Below are positions 1 to 8,711 of a DNA stretch of 64,000 bases, one piece after another. The notes under the pieces are model-generated. The model did not search any database. It was not told where the DNA came from and saw nothing but the letters and a program-made list of their open reading frames with translations. Each line of letters opens with the position of its first letter. The first letter of the stretch is position 1. Source of the DNA: Castellaniella sp049671645 (GTDB lineage Bacteria > Pseudomonadota > Gammaproteobacteria > Burkholderiales > Burkholderiaceae_B). Location of the stretch: the NCBI RefSeq assembly GCF_049671645.1, contig NZ_JBATVG010000023.1, positions 186,001 to 250,000 on the forward strand. Reading direction: 5' to 3'. The translations under genes were made by a program, and so were the position numbers.

Positions 1-456
1 ATGCGCATCGCGGTGGTCGGCTCACCCACCTACTTCGCGGGCAGACCGAAGCCGAAACAACCCCACGACCTGGCCGAGCACAACTGCATCAACCTGCGTC
101 TGCCCACGCACGGCGGACTCATGGCCTGGGACTTCCGCAAGGGCAAGCGCGAACTCAAGATCCGTGTGACCGGGCAGTGGATCTACAACAGCATCTCTCC
201 CATCGTGCGTGCCGCGCTGGCAGGGCAAGGCTTGGCATTCCTGCCTGAAGATGCCGTGGCGGATCAGATTGCCGAAGGGCGGTTGGTCCGCGTGCTGGAC
301 GATTGGTGCCAGCCCTACACCGGCTATCACCTGTACTATCCGAGCCGCCGCCAGGCGTCGGGTGCCTTGGCCGTCATCGTCGAGGCGTTGCGGTACCGGG
401 GGCCCCGGCGCAAGACAGCGAAACCGAATCGGGCTCCGGAAAGCACCCGCCTCTGA
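1..456 (+). CDS. LysR-family transcriptional regulator, C-terminal part (5' end outside window)
   Basis: This is the effector-binding half of a LysR-type regulator; the N-terminal winged helix lies left of the window. The readable part starts inside the co-inducer domain with a stretch typical of these proteins (a VGSPTYFAGRPKP-like segment, then HNCINLR). It ends with GLAFLPED, GRLVRVLDDW and YHLYYPSRRQ, the usual close of this LysR subgroup. The ATG at position 1 is very likely an internal methionine. The gene converges on the TRAP operon to its right, so it need not regulate it. The target is unknown. Confidence 0.85.
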   Translation: MRIAVVGSPTYFAGRPKPKQPHDLAEHNCINLRLPTHGGLMAWDFRKGKRELKIRVTGQWIYNSISPIVRAALAGQGLAFLPEDAVADQIAEGRLVRVLDDWCQPYTGYHLYYPSRRQASGALAVIVEALRYRGPRRKTAKPNRAPESTRL

Positions 457-537
457 CGGGCTCGCGTCAATGACCGATGGACCCGCCGTATCGACTTGAG
501 GCGCAGTCCGGCGAAATGCCCGGCTGGAGTCGCAATC

Positions 538-571
538 AAAAAAAACCCCGCCCAGGCATCCCGGAGCGGGG
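538..571 (-). terminator. rho-independent terminator of the first TRAP operon
   Basis: Read on the minus strand, a GC-rich hairpin with stem arms CCCCGC and GCGGGG is followed directly by a run of eight T. It lies 33 bases past the stop codon of the large TRAP permease and fits an intrinsic terminator for that operon. The plus-strand LysR gene ends 80 bases to the left, so the site separates two convergent units. Confidence 0.8.
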
Positions 572-604
572 CGCGTTGCCGGCGCTGGCCGGCACGCCGA
601 GGTC

Positions 605-2350
605 TTACTTGAACATGTTGTTGTAATCCTCGTCGGACGGGGTCGACGGCGCGGCGCCGGACGGGGTCTCGCCCGCCCCCGCATCGCCGTCATAGAGCTT
701 GGCGGTATCGCCGTAGCCCCCACTCCCGTAGCCGCCGAAATTGCCGGCGTCGATCTTGATGTCCTCGACATTGACCTGAGGCCGATCCGCCTTGTAGTGC
801 GTCACCATGCCCGGATACAGCAGCACGGCCACCACCATGATGATCTGGATGGCGATGAAGGGCAGCGATCCCCAGTAGATCTGGCCCGTCGTGACCTTGG
901 CGATCAGCTTGCCCGTGACCTTGTCCTTGTAGTCATTCTTGGGCGCCACGGACCTGAGGTAGAACAGCGCAAAGCCGAAGGGCGGGTGCATGAAGGACGT
1001 CTGCATGTTCACCGCCAGCAGGATACCCAGCCAGATCAGATCGATGCCCATCTTGTCGGCCACCGGCCCGATCAACGGCACGATGATGAAGGCCAGCTCG
1101 AAGAAGTCCAGGAAGAACGCCAAGCAGAAGGTCAGCAGGCTGACGACGATCAGGAAGCCCATCTGCCCGCCCGGCAGGCCGGTCAGCAGATGTTCCACCC
1201 ACAAATCGCCATTGACGCCGCGGAACGTCAGGCTGAACACCGACGAACCGATCAGGATGAACACCACGAAGCACGTCAGGGTGGTGGTGGTATCCATGGC
1301 CTGACGCAGCAGCTTCAGGTTCAGCCGGCGCTTGATCACAGCCATGATCAAGGCGCCCACCGCCCCCATGGCCCCGCCTTCGGTGGGAGTGGCCACGCCG
1401 ATGAAGATCGTGCCCAGCACCAGGAAGATCAAAGCCAGCGGGGGAATCATGACGAAGGTGACGCGTTCGGCGATCTTCGACAGCAGCCCCAGGCGCAGGA
1501 TCTTGTTCAGGGCCGCCATGACAAAGGCCGCCGCGCCCCACAGCAGAATGCTGGTGACGATCAATTCGTCCACATGGGCCTGGTCATCCAGCAGGAATTC
1601 GACCCCGCCCACGGCGAAAGCGACCGACAAGGCCATCAGCACCAGCAAGGAGGGCACGCCGTGCCCGCCGTTGGATTCGACGAAGGTACGGGCCTCGGGC
1701 GGAATGGCCGGCGCCGATTTGGGACGGAACACCGCCATGCCGATCACGTACAGCATGTACAAGCCGGTCAGGGCGAAGCCCGGCAGAAAGGCGCCTTTGT
1801 ACATGTCGCCGATGGACCGTCCCAACTGGTCGGCCAGCACGATCAGCACCAGCGAGGGCGGAATGATCTGCGACAAGGTGCCCGATGCGGCGATAACCCC
1901 CGCCGCCAGACGACGGTCATAGCCGTAGCGCAGCATGATGGGCAGGGAGATCAGTCCCATGGAAATCACCGAGGCCGACACCACGCCGGTGGTCGCCGCC
2001 AGCATGGCCCCCACCAGAATGACGGCAATCGCCAGACCGCCACGCAGCGGGCCGAACAACTGACCCACGGTTTCCAGCAGGTCCTCGGCCATGCCGGAGC
2101 GCTCCAGGATCAACCCCATGAAGGTGAAGAAGGGCACGGCCAGCAGGGATTCGTTGGACATGACCCCGAACACCCGCTGAGGCAGGGCCTGGAACAAGGC
2201 CGGCGACAGCAGACCCAGATCGATACCGACTAGACCGAACAGGATGCCGTTGGCCGCCAGCGAAAAGGCGACCGGGAAACCCAGCAACAGCAAAATGACC
2301 AGCATGCCGAACATGATCGGCGCCATATAGGCAAGCAATAAGGCTTCCAT
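605..2350 (-). CDS. TRAP transporter large permease (DctM family), long form
   Basis: This is the large membrane subunit of a tripartite ATP-independent periplasmic transporter, which carries the ion-coupled transport step. At 581 aa it is much longer than the usual 425-440 aa. The extra length is an insertion with added membrane segments around residues 210-300 and a hydrophilic tail of about 60 residues rich in Gly, Asp and Ser at the C-terminus. Family marks are visible: TTGVVSASVISMG, ASGTLSQIIPPS and PPFGFALFYLRSVAP. The ATG has a GAGGAG Shine-Dalgarno about 9 bases upstream and follows the small permease by 2 bases. It belongs to an operon dctP-dctQ-dctM whose binding protein is TakP-like, so 2-oxoacids or related acids are the likely substrates (inference). 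Confidence 0.93.
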   Translation of the reverse strand: MEALLLAYMAPIMFGMLVILLLLGFPVAFSLAANGILFGLVGIDLGLLSPALFQALPQRVFGVMSNESLLAVPFFTFMGLILERSGMAEDLLETVGQLFGPLRGGLAIAVILVGAMLAATTGVVSASVISMGLISLPIMLRYGYDRRLAAGVIAASGTLSQIIPPSLVLIVLADQLGRSIGDMYKGAFLPGFALTGLYMLYVIGMAVFRPKSAPAIPPEARTFVESNGGHGVPSLLVLMALSVAFAVGGVEFLLDDQAHVDELIVTSILLWGAAAFVMAALNKILRLGLLSKIAERVTFVMIPPLALIFLVLGTIFIGVATPTEGGAMGAVGALIMAVIKRRLNLKLLRQAMDTTTTLTCFVVFILIGSSVFSLTFRGVNGDLWVEHLLTGLPGGQMGFLIVVSLLTFCLAFFLDFFELAFIIVPLIGPVADKMGIDLIWLGILLAVNMQTSFMHPPFGFALFYLRSVAPKNDYKDKVTGKLIAKVTTGQIYWGSLPFIAIQIIMVVAVLLYPGMVTHYKADRPQVNVEDIKIDAGNFGGYGSGGYGDTAKLYDGDAGAGETPSGAAPSTPSDEDYNNMFK

Positions 2351-2352
2351 GA

Positions 2353-2964
2353 TCAGCGCTCCTCGTGCGAGGCGGCCTCGCGCTGTTCGGCATCCCGGGC
2401 GATCTCATCGGCCAGTTCTTCTTCCGCCGATTTACCGATGTGCGTATCCCGGGGGTCGGGGCACAGCCCGCCCAGGCAGCCGATGCATTTGATCAAATGC
2501 GACAGACCGGCGGCCACCAACAGCGCAAAGCCGATGGGGATCAGGATTTTCGCCGGCCAACGGATCAGGCCGCCCGCATTGGAGGACTGTTCCAGGTTCA
2601 CGAACGCGTCCATGAAGAACGGCCAGGACAGCCACATGATCAAGCCGGCCATGGGCAGCAGGAAGAACAGAACCCCGAAGATCTCGATCCAGATCTGCGT
2701 CCGGCGGGAGAAATGGGAGGCCAGCACGTCGACGCGGACGTGTTCGTTTTTCAACAGGGTATAGCCGGCAGCCAGCAGAAAAACGCCGCCAAACAGATAC
2801 CACTGCAATTCGAGCCAGGCATTGGAACTGACGTTGAAGACCTTGCGGACCGTCGCGTTGGTGGCGCTGACGAGCACGGCAAGAAGAATCAACCAGGTCA
2901 CAGCCTGGCCCACGCGGCGATTGATGGCATCAATCGCCCGTGAGAGGGCTAGGAGTGCATTCAT
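2353..2964 (-). CDS. TRAP transporter small permease (DctQ family)
   Basis: Small four-helix membrane subunit of the TRAP transporter. The 203-aa product has hydrophobic segments near the N-terminus (TWLILLAVLVSATNATVRK) and the segment WLELQWYLFGGVFLLAAGYTLLKNEHVRVDV, which carries the DctQ signature of Glu-Leu-Gln and Glu-His-Val-Arg-Val-Asp. A TTG four codons upstream (2976) is also open, but the ATG at 2964 is preferred because the following sequence matches the usual DctQ start. It sits between the binding protein, from which it is separated by a hairpin-rich spacer, and the large permease. Confidence 0.92.
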   Translation of the reverse strand: MNALLALSRAIDAINRRVGQAVTWLILLAVLVSATNATVRKVFNVSSNAWLELQWYLFGGVFLLAAGYTLLKNEHVRVDVLASHFSRRTQIWIEIFGVLFFLLPMAGLIMWLSWPFFMDAFVNLEQSSNAGGLIRWPAKILIPIGFALLVAAGLSHLIKCIGCLGGLCPDPRDTHIGKSAEEELADEIARDAEQREAASHEER

Positions 2965-3006
2965 GGAGAAAACCAATCAAAAATGAGAGAACCCCGGACA
3001 CGCAGA

Positions 3007-3026
3007 AGCCCCCGCAAGCGGGGGCT
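3007..3026 (-). promoter_or_regulatory. perfect hairpin between TRAP dctP and dctQ
   Basis: A perfect 9-bp inverted repeat (AGCCCCCGC and GCGGGGGCT, loop AA) lies between the binding-protein gene and the small permease gene. No T run follows it, so it is less likely a full terminator than an RNA-stabilising or partial read-through element. Such hairpins would allow the periplasmic protein to be made in excess over the membrane subunits (inference). Confidence 0.55.
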
Positions 3027-3048
3027 GATGCACGAACCGGCGACACGG

Positions 3049-3068
3049 GCCGGCCGAAGCCGGCCGGC
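3049..3068 (-). promoter_or_regulatory. second hairpin downstream of TRAP dctP
   Basis: An 8-bp perfect inverted repeat (GCCGGCCG and CGGCCGGC, loop of four) starts 17 bases past the dctP stop codon. With the next hairpin it forms a tandem stem-loop block in the dctP-dctQ spacer. No T tract follows. A role in 3'-end protection or attenuation is inferred. Confidence 0.5.
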
Positions 3069-3085
3069 GCAAGGCGTGCAAGCGA

Positions 3086-4174
3086 TTATTTCGCTGCTGT
3101 GGCCATGTACTGGTCGTAGCTGCCTTCGGCAATCCGGAACCAGGGGATTTCATGGTCGCGGAAGGCCATATAGGAGTCGTGGATCTTCTTGAAGTTGGGA
3201 TCCTTGGCCGAGAGTTCGGCGTAGGTTTCCTGGGCCGCCTTGTAGCAGGCGTCCATGACGGGTTTCGGGAAGGCGCGCAGTTTGGCGCCTTCGCCGATCA
3301 GGCGCTTCAGGGCATTGGGGTTTTCGGCATCGAAGGTGGCGATCATGGTATTGGTCGCCAGGGCGGATGCCTGGTCCAGCACGGCCTGGTAGTGTTTCGG
3401 CAGGGCCTCGTATTTGTCCTTGTTGACGTACAGGGACACCTGCAGCGTGCCTTCCCACCAGCCCGGGAAGTAGTAGTACGGAGCCACCCGATGGAAGCCC
3501 ATCTTTTCATCATCGTAGGGGCCGATCCATTCGGCGGCGTCGATGGTGCCCTTTTCCAGAGACGGGTAGATATCGCCGCCCGCAATCTGCTGCGGCACGA
3601 CGCCCAGCTTCATCAGCACCGCGCCGGCGAAAGCGGAGGCGCGGAACTTCAGGCCCTTCAGGTCTTCGACGGTCTTGATTTCCTTGCGGAACCAGCCGCC
3701 CATCTGGGTGCCCGTGTAGCCGCAAGGGAAATTGACGATATTGAACTTCGCGTACATGTCCCGCAGGATCTTCAGACCGCCGCCATGAAGCACCCAGGCA
3801 TTCATCTGGCGCGTATTCAGCCCGAACGGCACGGCGCCGTCGAAACACAGCGCGGGGTCCTTGCCGTAGTAGTAGTAGGACGCCGTATGGCCGCATTCGA
3901 CGGTGCCATTCTGCACGCCATCGAGCACACCCAGCGCCGGCAGGATTTCACCCCCCGGGAAGGCACGGATCTGGAATTTTCCGCCTGTGGCTTCGGAGAC
4001 GAACTTCGCGACGTTTTCACCGCCGGAGTAGATCGCATCCGCGCTGCGCGGAAAACTGGAAGCCAAGCGCCACTGGAGGGCGGGCGCATCCTGGGCGAAG
4101 ACGGGAGCGGCGAGAGTGGTGCCGCCGGCGGCCACGCCAAAGGCGGCCTTCTTGAGGAAGGAACGACGTTGCAT
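3086..4174 (-). CDS. TRAP transporter periplasmic substrate-binding protein, TakP-like, Tat-exported
   Basis: Periplasmic receptor of the first TRAP transporter, 362 aa. The N-terminus carries a twin-arginine signal (RRSFLKK at residues 3-9, then a hydrophobic stretch and AAPVFAQD), so export of the folded protein by Tat is likely. The segment around WIGPYDDEKMGFH and the neighbouring FRASAFAGAVLMKLGV are characteristic of the TakP branch, which binds 2-oxoacids as metal salts and is often dimeric. The gene leads the operon; spacer hairpins follow it. The ligand is an inference from family likeness. Confidence 0.92.
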   Translation of the reverse strand: MQRRSFLKKAAFGVAAGGTTLAAPVFAQDAPALQWRLASSFPRSADAIYSGGENVAKFVSEATGGKFQIRAFPGGEILPALGVLDGVQNGTVECGHTASYYYYGKDPALCFDGAVPFGLNTRQMNAWVLHGGGLKILRDMYAKFNIVNFPCGYTGTQMGGWFRKEIKTVEDLKGLKFRASAFAGAVLMKLGVVPQQIAGGDIYPSLEKGTIDAAEWIGPYDDEKMGFHRVAPYYYFPGWWEGTLQVSLYVNKDKYEALPKHYQAVLDQASALATNTMIATFDAENPNALKRLIGEGAKLRAFPKPVMDACYKAAQETYAELSAKDPNFKKIHDSYMAFRDHEIPWFRIAEGSYDQYMATAAK

Positions 4175-4218
4175 GAGAGAGAGCCCCTATGAGTTGATGG
4201 TAAACCCGGATTTTTGTA

Positions 4219-4233
4219 CTGTTTTGTAAACAG
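4219..4233. promoter_or_regulatory. candidate operator upstream of the TakP-type TRAP operon
   Basis: A 6-3-6 inverted repeat (CTGTTT, TGT, AAACAG) lies 45 bases upstream of the binding-protein start, in the 260-base gap between that gene and the divergent MFS gene. It is a plausible operator for one or both directions. No regulator gene is beside it, so the match to any protein is unknown. Confidence 0.35.
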
Positions 4234-4434
4234 CGAGAGCGCGCGAATTGTCTCTTGGGCACCGCCAGCGACGCAATCGGTAATAACGCTTACTGGGTTC
4301 TGAAACCGAATCTGCCGACCCTCCCCCGGCAAGAGCCGTCGGGTCGCAATTTCCTTGCTCGATGTCAGGGTTTTCCCGCGACAGAGCGGATGTCCGTGTG
4401 CGACAATGGACGATTAAGCTTTTGATGCTCCAGC

Positions 4435-5628
4435 GTGCCAGCTTCCCCGGAATCCTTCAGCCTGCGCCAGATCGCCCTACCGGCCTTTGGTCCTTCCCTG
4501 CTGTTCGGCATGGGCGAAGGGGCCATTTTCCCGGTGCTCGCCCTAAGCGCCCGCGATCTCGGGGCCAGCTCCGCCGGGGCGGGCCTGATCGTCGCACTGG
4601 TGGGTATCGGGTCGCTTCTGGCCAACCTGCCGGCCGCCGCCCTGGCGACCCGCTACGGAGAACGCCGGGCCATGGTGGGAGCGGCGGCCTTCAGCCTGCT
4701 GGGGCTGGCGCTTTGCCTGCTGGCGTCCAACCCCTGGCTCTTCGGCACAGGCGTCTTCATGATCGGCCTGGCCAGCGCCGTCTTCCTGCTGGCCAGGCAG
4801 ACCTTCCTGGTCGAAGCCGTCCCTCTGCACATGCGCGCCCGCGCCATGTCCACCCTGGGCGGCACCATGCGCATCGGCATGTTCATCGGCCCGTTCGCCG
4901 GAGCGGGCCTCATCCACCTGATGGGCCTGCCGGGCGCCTACTGGCTGTCCGCGCTGGCCATGCTGGGGGCCGGCGCCATATCGCTGGCCGTCCCCGATCT
5001 GGAACCCCGCGAAGCCGCCAGCCCCGCAACGGCGCACCCCCGGGTCAGCATGATCTCGATGATGCGCCGGCATGCCCGGGTGCTGCTGACGCTGGGCGTC
5101 GCCACGGCGCTGGTCTCGGCGCTGCGGGCCTGCCGCCAGATCGTCATTCCACTGTGGGCCGACCACATCGGCCTGGACGCCGCGACCACGGCCCTGATCT
5201 ACGGCCTGATGGGCGGCGTGGACATGCTGCTGTTCTACCCCGCCGGCAAGGTCATGGACCAGCACGGCCGCCTGTGGGTGGCCCTGCCCTGCATGCTGGT
5301 CATGGGGCTCAGTCTGCTGGCCATGCCCTGGACGACTGGCTTCGCCAGCCTGCTGGCGGTCTGCATCGTGCTGGGATTCGGCAACGGCATCGGTTCGGGC
5401 ATCATCATGACCATCGGGGCCGATGCGTCGCCCCGCGAAGGCCGCACCGTCTTCCTGGGACTCTGGCGCCAGATCACCGACCTGGGCGGCAGCGGCGGCC
5501 CCCTGCTGCTGTCGGGCCTGACCGCCGTGGCGTCCCTGGCCACCGGCATCATGACCATCGGCGGCATTGGCCTGGTGGCAGCCTGGATGTTCTGGCGCTG
5601 GCTGCCCCGGGGCCGGACATCCCGATGA
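4435..5628 (+). CDS. major facilitator superfamily transporter (first of a tandem pair)
   Basis: A 397-aa inner-membrane MFS permease with about 12 hydrophobic segments. The MFS loop 2-3 motif is recognisable as ATRYGERRAMVG. GTG at 4435 is chosen because it is the last in-frame start before the first helix (IALPAFGPSLLFGMGEGAIF); the ATG at 4425 is in another frame. The stop overlaps the start of the next MFS gene by four bases, so the two are co-translated. The substrate is unknown; the pattern of acidic and small polar residues in helix 1 recalls sugar or drug efflux permeases, but this is weak. Confidence 0.85.
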   Translation: MPASPESFSLRQIALPAFGPSLLFGMGEGAIFPVLALSARDLGASSAGAGLIVALVGIGSLLANLPAAALATRYGERRAMVGAAAFSLLGLALCLLASNPWLFGTGVFMIGLASAVFLLARQTFLVEAVPLHMRARAMSTLGGTMRIGMFIGPFAGAGLIHLMGLPGAYWLSALAMLGAGAISLAVPDLEPREAASPATAHPRVSMISMMRRHARVLLTLGVATALVSALRACRQIVIPLWADHIGLDAATTALIYGLMGGVDMLLFYPAGKVMDQHGRLWVALPCMLVMGLSLLAMPWTTGFASLLAVCIVLGFGNGIGSGIIMTIGADASPREGRTVFLGLWRQITDLGGSGGPLLLSGLTAVASLATGIMTIGGIGLVAAWMFWRWLPRGRTSR

Positions 5629-6857
5629 CCGCGCAACAGTCTCCTGCCGACGGCGCCGGCCCGCAACCCATGACCCATGGCGTGCGGGCCGCCTTGTTTC
5701 TGGTGCTGGTCGGCATCTGCGCCGCCCTGCACATCTGGAAACTGCCCCCTGCTCTGCCGCAGTTGCAGGCGCAATTTCAACTCAGCCTGGTGCAATCCGG
5801 CTTCCTGCTGTCCGTGGTGCAGATGGGGGGCATGGCGCTGGGCCTGCCGATCGGCCTGGTGGCCGAACGCATCGGCCTGCGCCGCTGCATCCTGATCGGG
5901 CTGGCCACACTCGCCACGGCATCCGCGCTGGGGGCATGGCTGGACTCCGCCGCCACCGTTTTGTTCTGCCGGGCCATCGAAGGCTGCGGCTTTCTGATGG
6001 TCGCCATGCCGGTGCCATCCCTGATCCGCCGCCTGATCCCCGCAGAGAACCTCAGCCGCGTCATGGGACTATGGGGCTGCTACATGCCGCTGGGCACCGT
6101 CATCATCCTGCTGTCGGGGTCCTGGGTCCTGAGCCTGGGCGACTGGCGACTGCTGTGGCTGCTGCTGGCCGCCCTGACGCTGGCCTGCCTGTTGTTGACG
6201 CTCTCCATCGTGCCGCCCGACCCTGCGCGCGGCGACCAGCCCCACCCCGCCGCGCTGACGCTGGTCACCACGACGCTGCGCTCGCAAAACGTCTGGCTGG
6301 TCGCCCTGACATTCGGCGCCTATGCCAGCCAATGGATCGCCGTCATCGGTTTTCTGCCAACGATCTACATGGCGGCAGGCATCACCGGCACCACCGCCGG
6401 CCTGCTGACCGCCATCGTTGCCGGGGTCAACGCCATCGGCAATCTCGCGGCCGGACGCCTGCTGCACCGCGGCGCCCGGGCCTGGCATCTGTTGGTGCTG
6501 GGCCTGGGAACCATGATCCTCTGCGCCTATGCGGCCTTCGGCGCCCAGTTGCCGGCCACGGCGCAATTCCTGGCCGTGCTGATGTTTTCCATGGTGGGCG
6601 GCCTGGTGCCGGCCACCCTGTTCGTGCTGGGCCTGACCCTGGCGCCCAACCCCCAGACCACATCGACCACCATCGGCTGGATGCAGCAATGTTCGGCCCT
6701 GGGCCAGTTCGTCGGCCCCCCGCTGGTCGCCTGGGTCGTCAACCGGGCCGGAGGTGACTGGCAATGGACCTGGGTGGCGACCAGCGCCCTGGCCGCCGCC
6801 GGGATCGGCCTGGCGATCCAGATCGGGCGACGGACGCGAACGGGCGTCAAGCCCTAG
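5625..6857 (+). CDS. major facilitator superfamily transporter (second of a tandem pair), CynX/NimT-like
   Basis: A 410-aa MFS permease starting at the ATG of an ATGA overlap with the upstream MFS stop. The opening segment (AALHIWKLPPALPQLQAQFQLSLVQSG, here cited as residues about 30-56) and the A-motif region VAERIGLRRCIL are typical of the CynX/NimT-like branch of MFS carriers. About 12 membrane segments are visible. Its last codon overlaps the stop of the convergent HD-GYP gene (shared CTAG). The substrate cannot be assigned. The same reading frame stays open far upstream, but that part is out of frame with the first MFS gene and is not coding. Confidence 0.85.
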   Translation: MTAQQSPADGAGPQPMTHGVRAALFLVLVGICAALHIWKLPPALPQLQAQFQLSLVQSGFLLSVVQMGGMALGLPIGLVAERIGLRRCILIGLATLATASALGAWLDSAATVLFCRAIEGCGFLMVAMPVPSLIRRLIPAENLSRVMGLWGCYMPLGTVIILLSGSWVLSLGDWRLLWLLLAALTLACLLLTLSIVPPDPARGDQPHPAALTLVTTTLRSQNVWLVALTFGAYASQWIAVIGFLPTIYMAAGITGTTAGLLTAIVAGVNAIGNLAAGRLLHRGARAWHLLVLGLGTMILCAYAAFGAQLPATAQFLAVLMFSMVGGLVPATLFVLGLTLAPNPQTTSTTIGWMQQCSALGQFVGPPLVAWVVNRAGGDWQWTWVATSALAAAGIGLAIQIGRRTRTGVKP

Positions 6858-8071
6858 CCGACCACCGGCGGGACCGGCAAGCCGGACTGCGCCCAATCCA
6901 CCGGCGCGCGCACCGGCTGCACGGCGCTGCCGCAATCCGGCTCGGCCAGATTCACCCGGCGTTCGGGAATCGCGTGCGCCCAGCGGATGGAATAAAAGAC
7001 CTTGACGACCGGCTGTTCGGGCAAATCGCGGTTCTGCGCCACCACCAATCCCAGTTCGCTGTTGACCAGGCTGATGATGGAGCCCACCGGATAGCGGCCG
7101 ACGGTACGCACGAAGGCCCCCAGCACGTCCATGTCGAACTGGCCTTCGGACTGCAGCATCTTGAACAGCGTGAAGGCCGGGTCCCAGCCCTTGCGGTAAG
7201 GCCGGCTGGACGTCATTTCATCGTAGAAATTGCAGATGGCGGCCATGCGCGACAGCAAGCCGATCTGCTTGCCGGCCAACTGATCCGGGAAACCCTTGCC
7301 ATCCATGCGCTCGTGATGATGCAGGCAGACCTCGACGACTTCAGGCGGGATGGCCGAATCGGCCCGCAGCACGGCGGCGCCCGCGCCGGGGTGCTGGTGC
7401 AGCAGTTCCTGGGGCGGCTGGATCGGACGACCGATCTTGCCGGGGGCCTCGGCGGGGTCGCGAACCTTGCCGATGTCGTGCAGCAAGCCGGCCATCCCCG
7501 CCAGATGCACATGCTCGTCGGCCAGCCGCATGGTGCGGGCCAGGGAGGTCATCAACGCAGCCACGGACACGGAATGCGCATACAGGTATTGGTCCGCCTT
7601 TTTGATGCGGGCCAGACTGGTCAGGGCATCGGGGTGGCCGTCCAGGGAATCCGCCATGTCCTGCACCAGCCCATGAATCTGGTTCAGGTCGATCTTGTTG
7701 CCCAGCTCGGTTTCGGCAAACAGCTGCTTGACCTGATCCCGCGATCCGTCGAGGATCTCGCGGGCATCGTCAAACGCCTGCTGTTCGCTCGTGGCGGCAT
7801 GAGCGGGCGCTTGCGGCGCGGCAGCCCCTCCGGTCCTGGCCGCCGCAGCGGGCCCATGGACAGGCGCGCCGGGAACGTCCCCCCGGACATCCACGCCGCG
7901 ATCCGTATCGATCAGCACCCATTCCAGGCGGGACTTCTGCAATTTCTGCAGCTTGCGATCATTGGAGATCAAAAAGCTGGATCGCCAGAAGGAATGGTCC
8001 AGAAAAGACCCCCCCAGATCCTGAACATACATACCCACGCATAACTGGGAAACAGGAACTTTTTTGATCAT
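6854..8071 (-). CDS. HD-GYP domain phosphodiesterase with N-terminal DUF3391
   Basis: Predicted cyclic-di-GMP phosphodiesterase, 405 aa, cytoplasmic. An N-terminal DUF3391-like segment (about residues 1-70: VSQLCVGMYVQDL, SFLISNDRKLQKL) is followed by an Ala/Pro-rich linker and the HD-GYP domain. The metal-binding HDIGKV, the paired histidines HHHERMDG and the tail FYDEMTSSRPYR are present. The GYP triplet reads GFP here (GKGFPDQL), a conservative change. The ATG at 8071 is preferred over an in-frame TTG at 8077. It lies 31 bases past ubiX and could be read with that operon. Its stop overlaps that of the convergent MFS gene. Confidence 0.92.
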   Translation of the reverse strand: MIKKVPVSQLCVGMYVQDLGGSFLDHSFWRSSFLISNDRKLQKLQKSRLEWVLIDTDRGVDVRGDVPGAPVHGPAAAARTGGAAAPQAPAHAATSEQQAFDDAREILDGSRDQVKQLFAETELGNKIDLNQIHGLVQDMADSLDGHPDALTSLARIKKADQYLYAHSVSVAALMTSLARTMRLADEHVHLAGMAGLLHDIGKVRDPAEAPGKIGRPIQPPQELLHQHPGAGAAVLRADSAIPPEVVEVCLHHHERMDGKGFPDQLAGKQIGLLSRMAAICNFYDEMTSSRPYRKGWDPAFTLFKMLQSEGQFDMDVLGAFVRTVGRYPVGSIISLVNSELGLVVAQNRDLPEQPVVKVFYSIRWAHAIPERRVNLAEPDCGSAVQPVRAPVDWAQSGLPVPPVVG

Positions 8072-8102
8072 GTGCAATATCAGGAAGGAGGTGGACGGCC
8101 CG

Positions 8103-8711
8103 TCAAAGTGTATCCGAAGACTGCCGCGCCGGTCCCTCCAGAGTATCCATACCTTCCCAGCGGGGGCCCGGGACGTGGATGTCGAACAGGTCCAGCACCC
8201 GGCACACCGTATGGTCGATCATCTCGGCAAGGCTGGAAGGCCGCATGTAGAAAGCCGGCAGCGGGGGAAAGATCACCCCGCCCATTTCCGTCACGGCGGT
8301 CATATTGCGCAGATGCGCCAGGTTGAAGGGCGTTTCGCGCACCATCAACACCAGGCGGCGGCGTTCTTTCAGAGTGACATCGGCGGCCCGGGTGATCAGG
8401 TTATCGGACAAGCCGTGGGCCACCGCGGCCAGGGTGCGCATGGAGCACGGCACCACCACCATGCCCGTCGTAGAAAAACTGCCGCTGGCCAGGGCCGCGC
8501 CCACGTCGCGCGGACTATAGACCTGATCGGCCAGCGCATGGACCGCCTGGCGGTCCATGTCCAATTCGTGGCGGATGTTCAGCACCCCCGACGGGGAAAT
8601 GACCAAGTGGGTTTCGACACCCTGGTCACGAGCCAGCGCCAGCAGGCGAATGGCGTACTGCGCGCCTGTCGCCCCGCTGATGCCGACCACCAGCCGGCGC
8701 TTGTCAGTCAC
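8103..8711 (-). CDS. ubiX: flavin prenyltransferase UbiX
   Basis: Makes prenylated FMN, the cofactor of UbiD-type decarboxylases in ubiquinone synthesis. The 202-aa protein begins RRLVVGISGATGAQYAIRLL, the FMN-binding loop of the family, and holds the conserved VVPCSMRTLAAVAHGLSDNLITRAADVTLKERRRLVLMVRETPF region and GGVIFPPLPAFY. The length is normal. The start overlaps the end of grxD by eight bases, consistent with the same operon. A ubiD gene is not in the window. Confidence 0.95.
   Translation of the reverse strand: MTDKRRLVVGISGATGAQYAIRLLALARDQGVETHLVISPSGVLNIRHELDMDRQAVHALADQVYSPRDVGAALASGSFSTTGMVVVPCSMRTLAAVAHGLSDNLITRAADVTLKERRRLVLMVRETPFNLAHLRNMTAVTEMGGVIFPPLPAFYMRPSSLAEMIDHTVCRVLDLFDIHVPGPRWEGMDTLEGPARQSSDTL

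Noticed and set aside
797..2233. 478-codon open frame opposite the TRAP large permease
   Set aside because: His/Gln/Arg-rich translation typical of the antisense of a hydrophobic gene; no domain.
4362..5624. Long open frame running into the second MFS gene
   Set aside because: It overlaps the first MFS gene in another frame and its product is Pro/Arg/Gly-rich without membrane segments. The real start is the ATG at 5625.
8085..8099. Strong Shine-Dalgarno-like AGGAAGGAGGT on the plus strand
   Set aside because: The only plus-strand frame after it is a Pro/Arg-rich antisense of ubiX; no gene follows.
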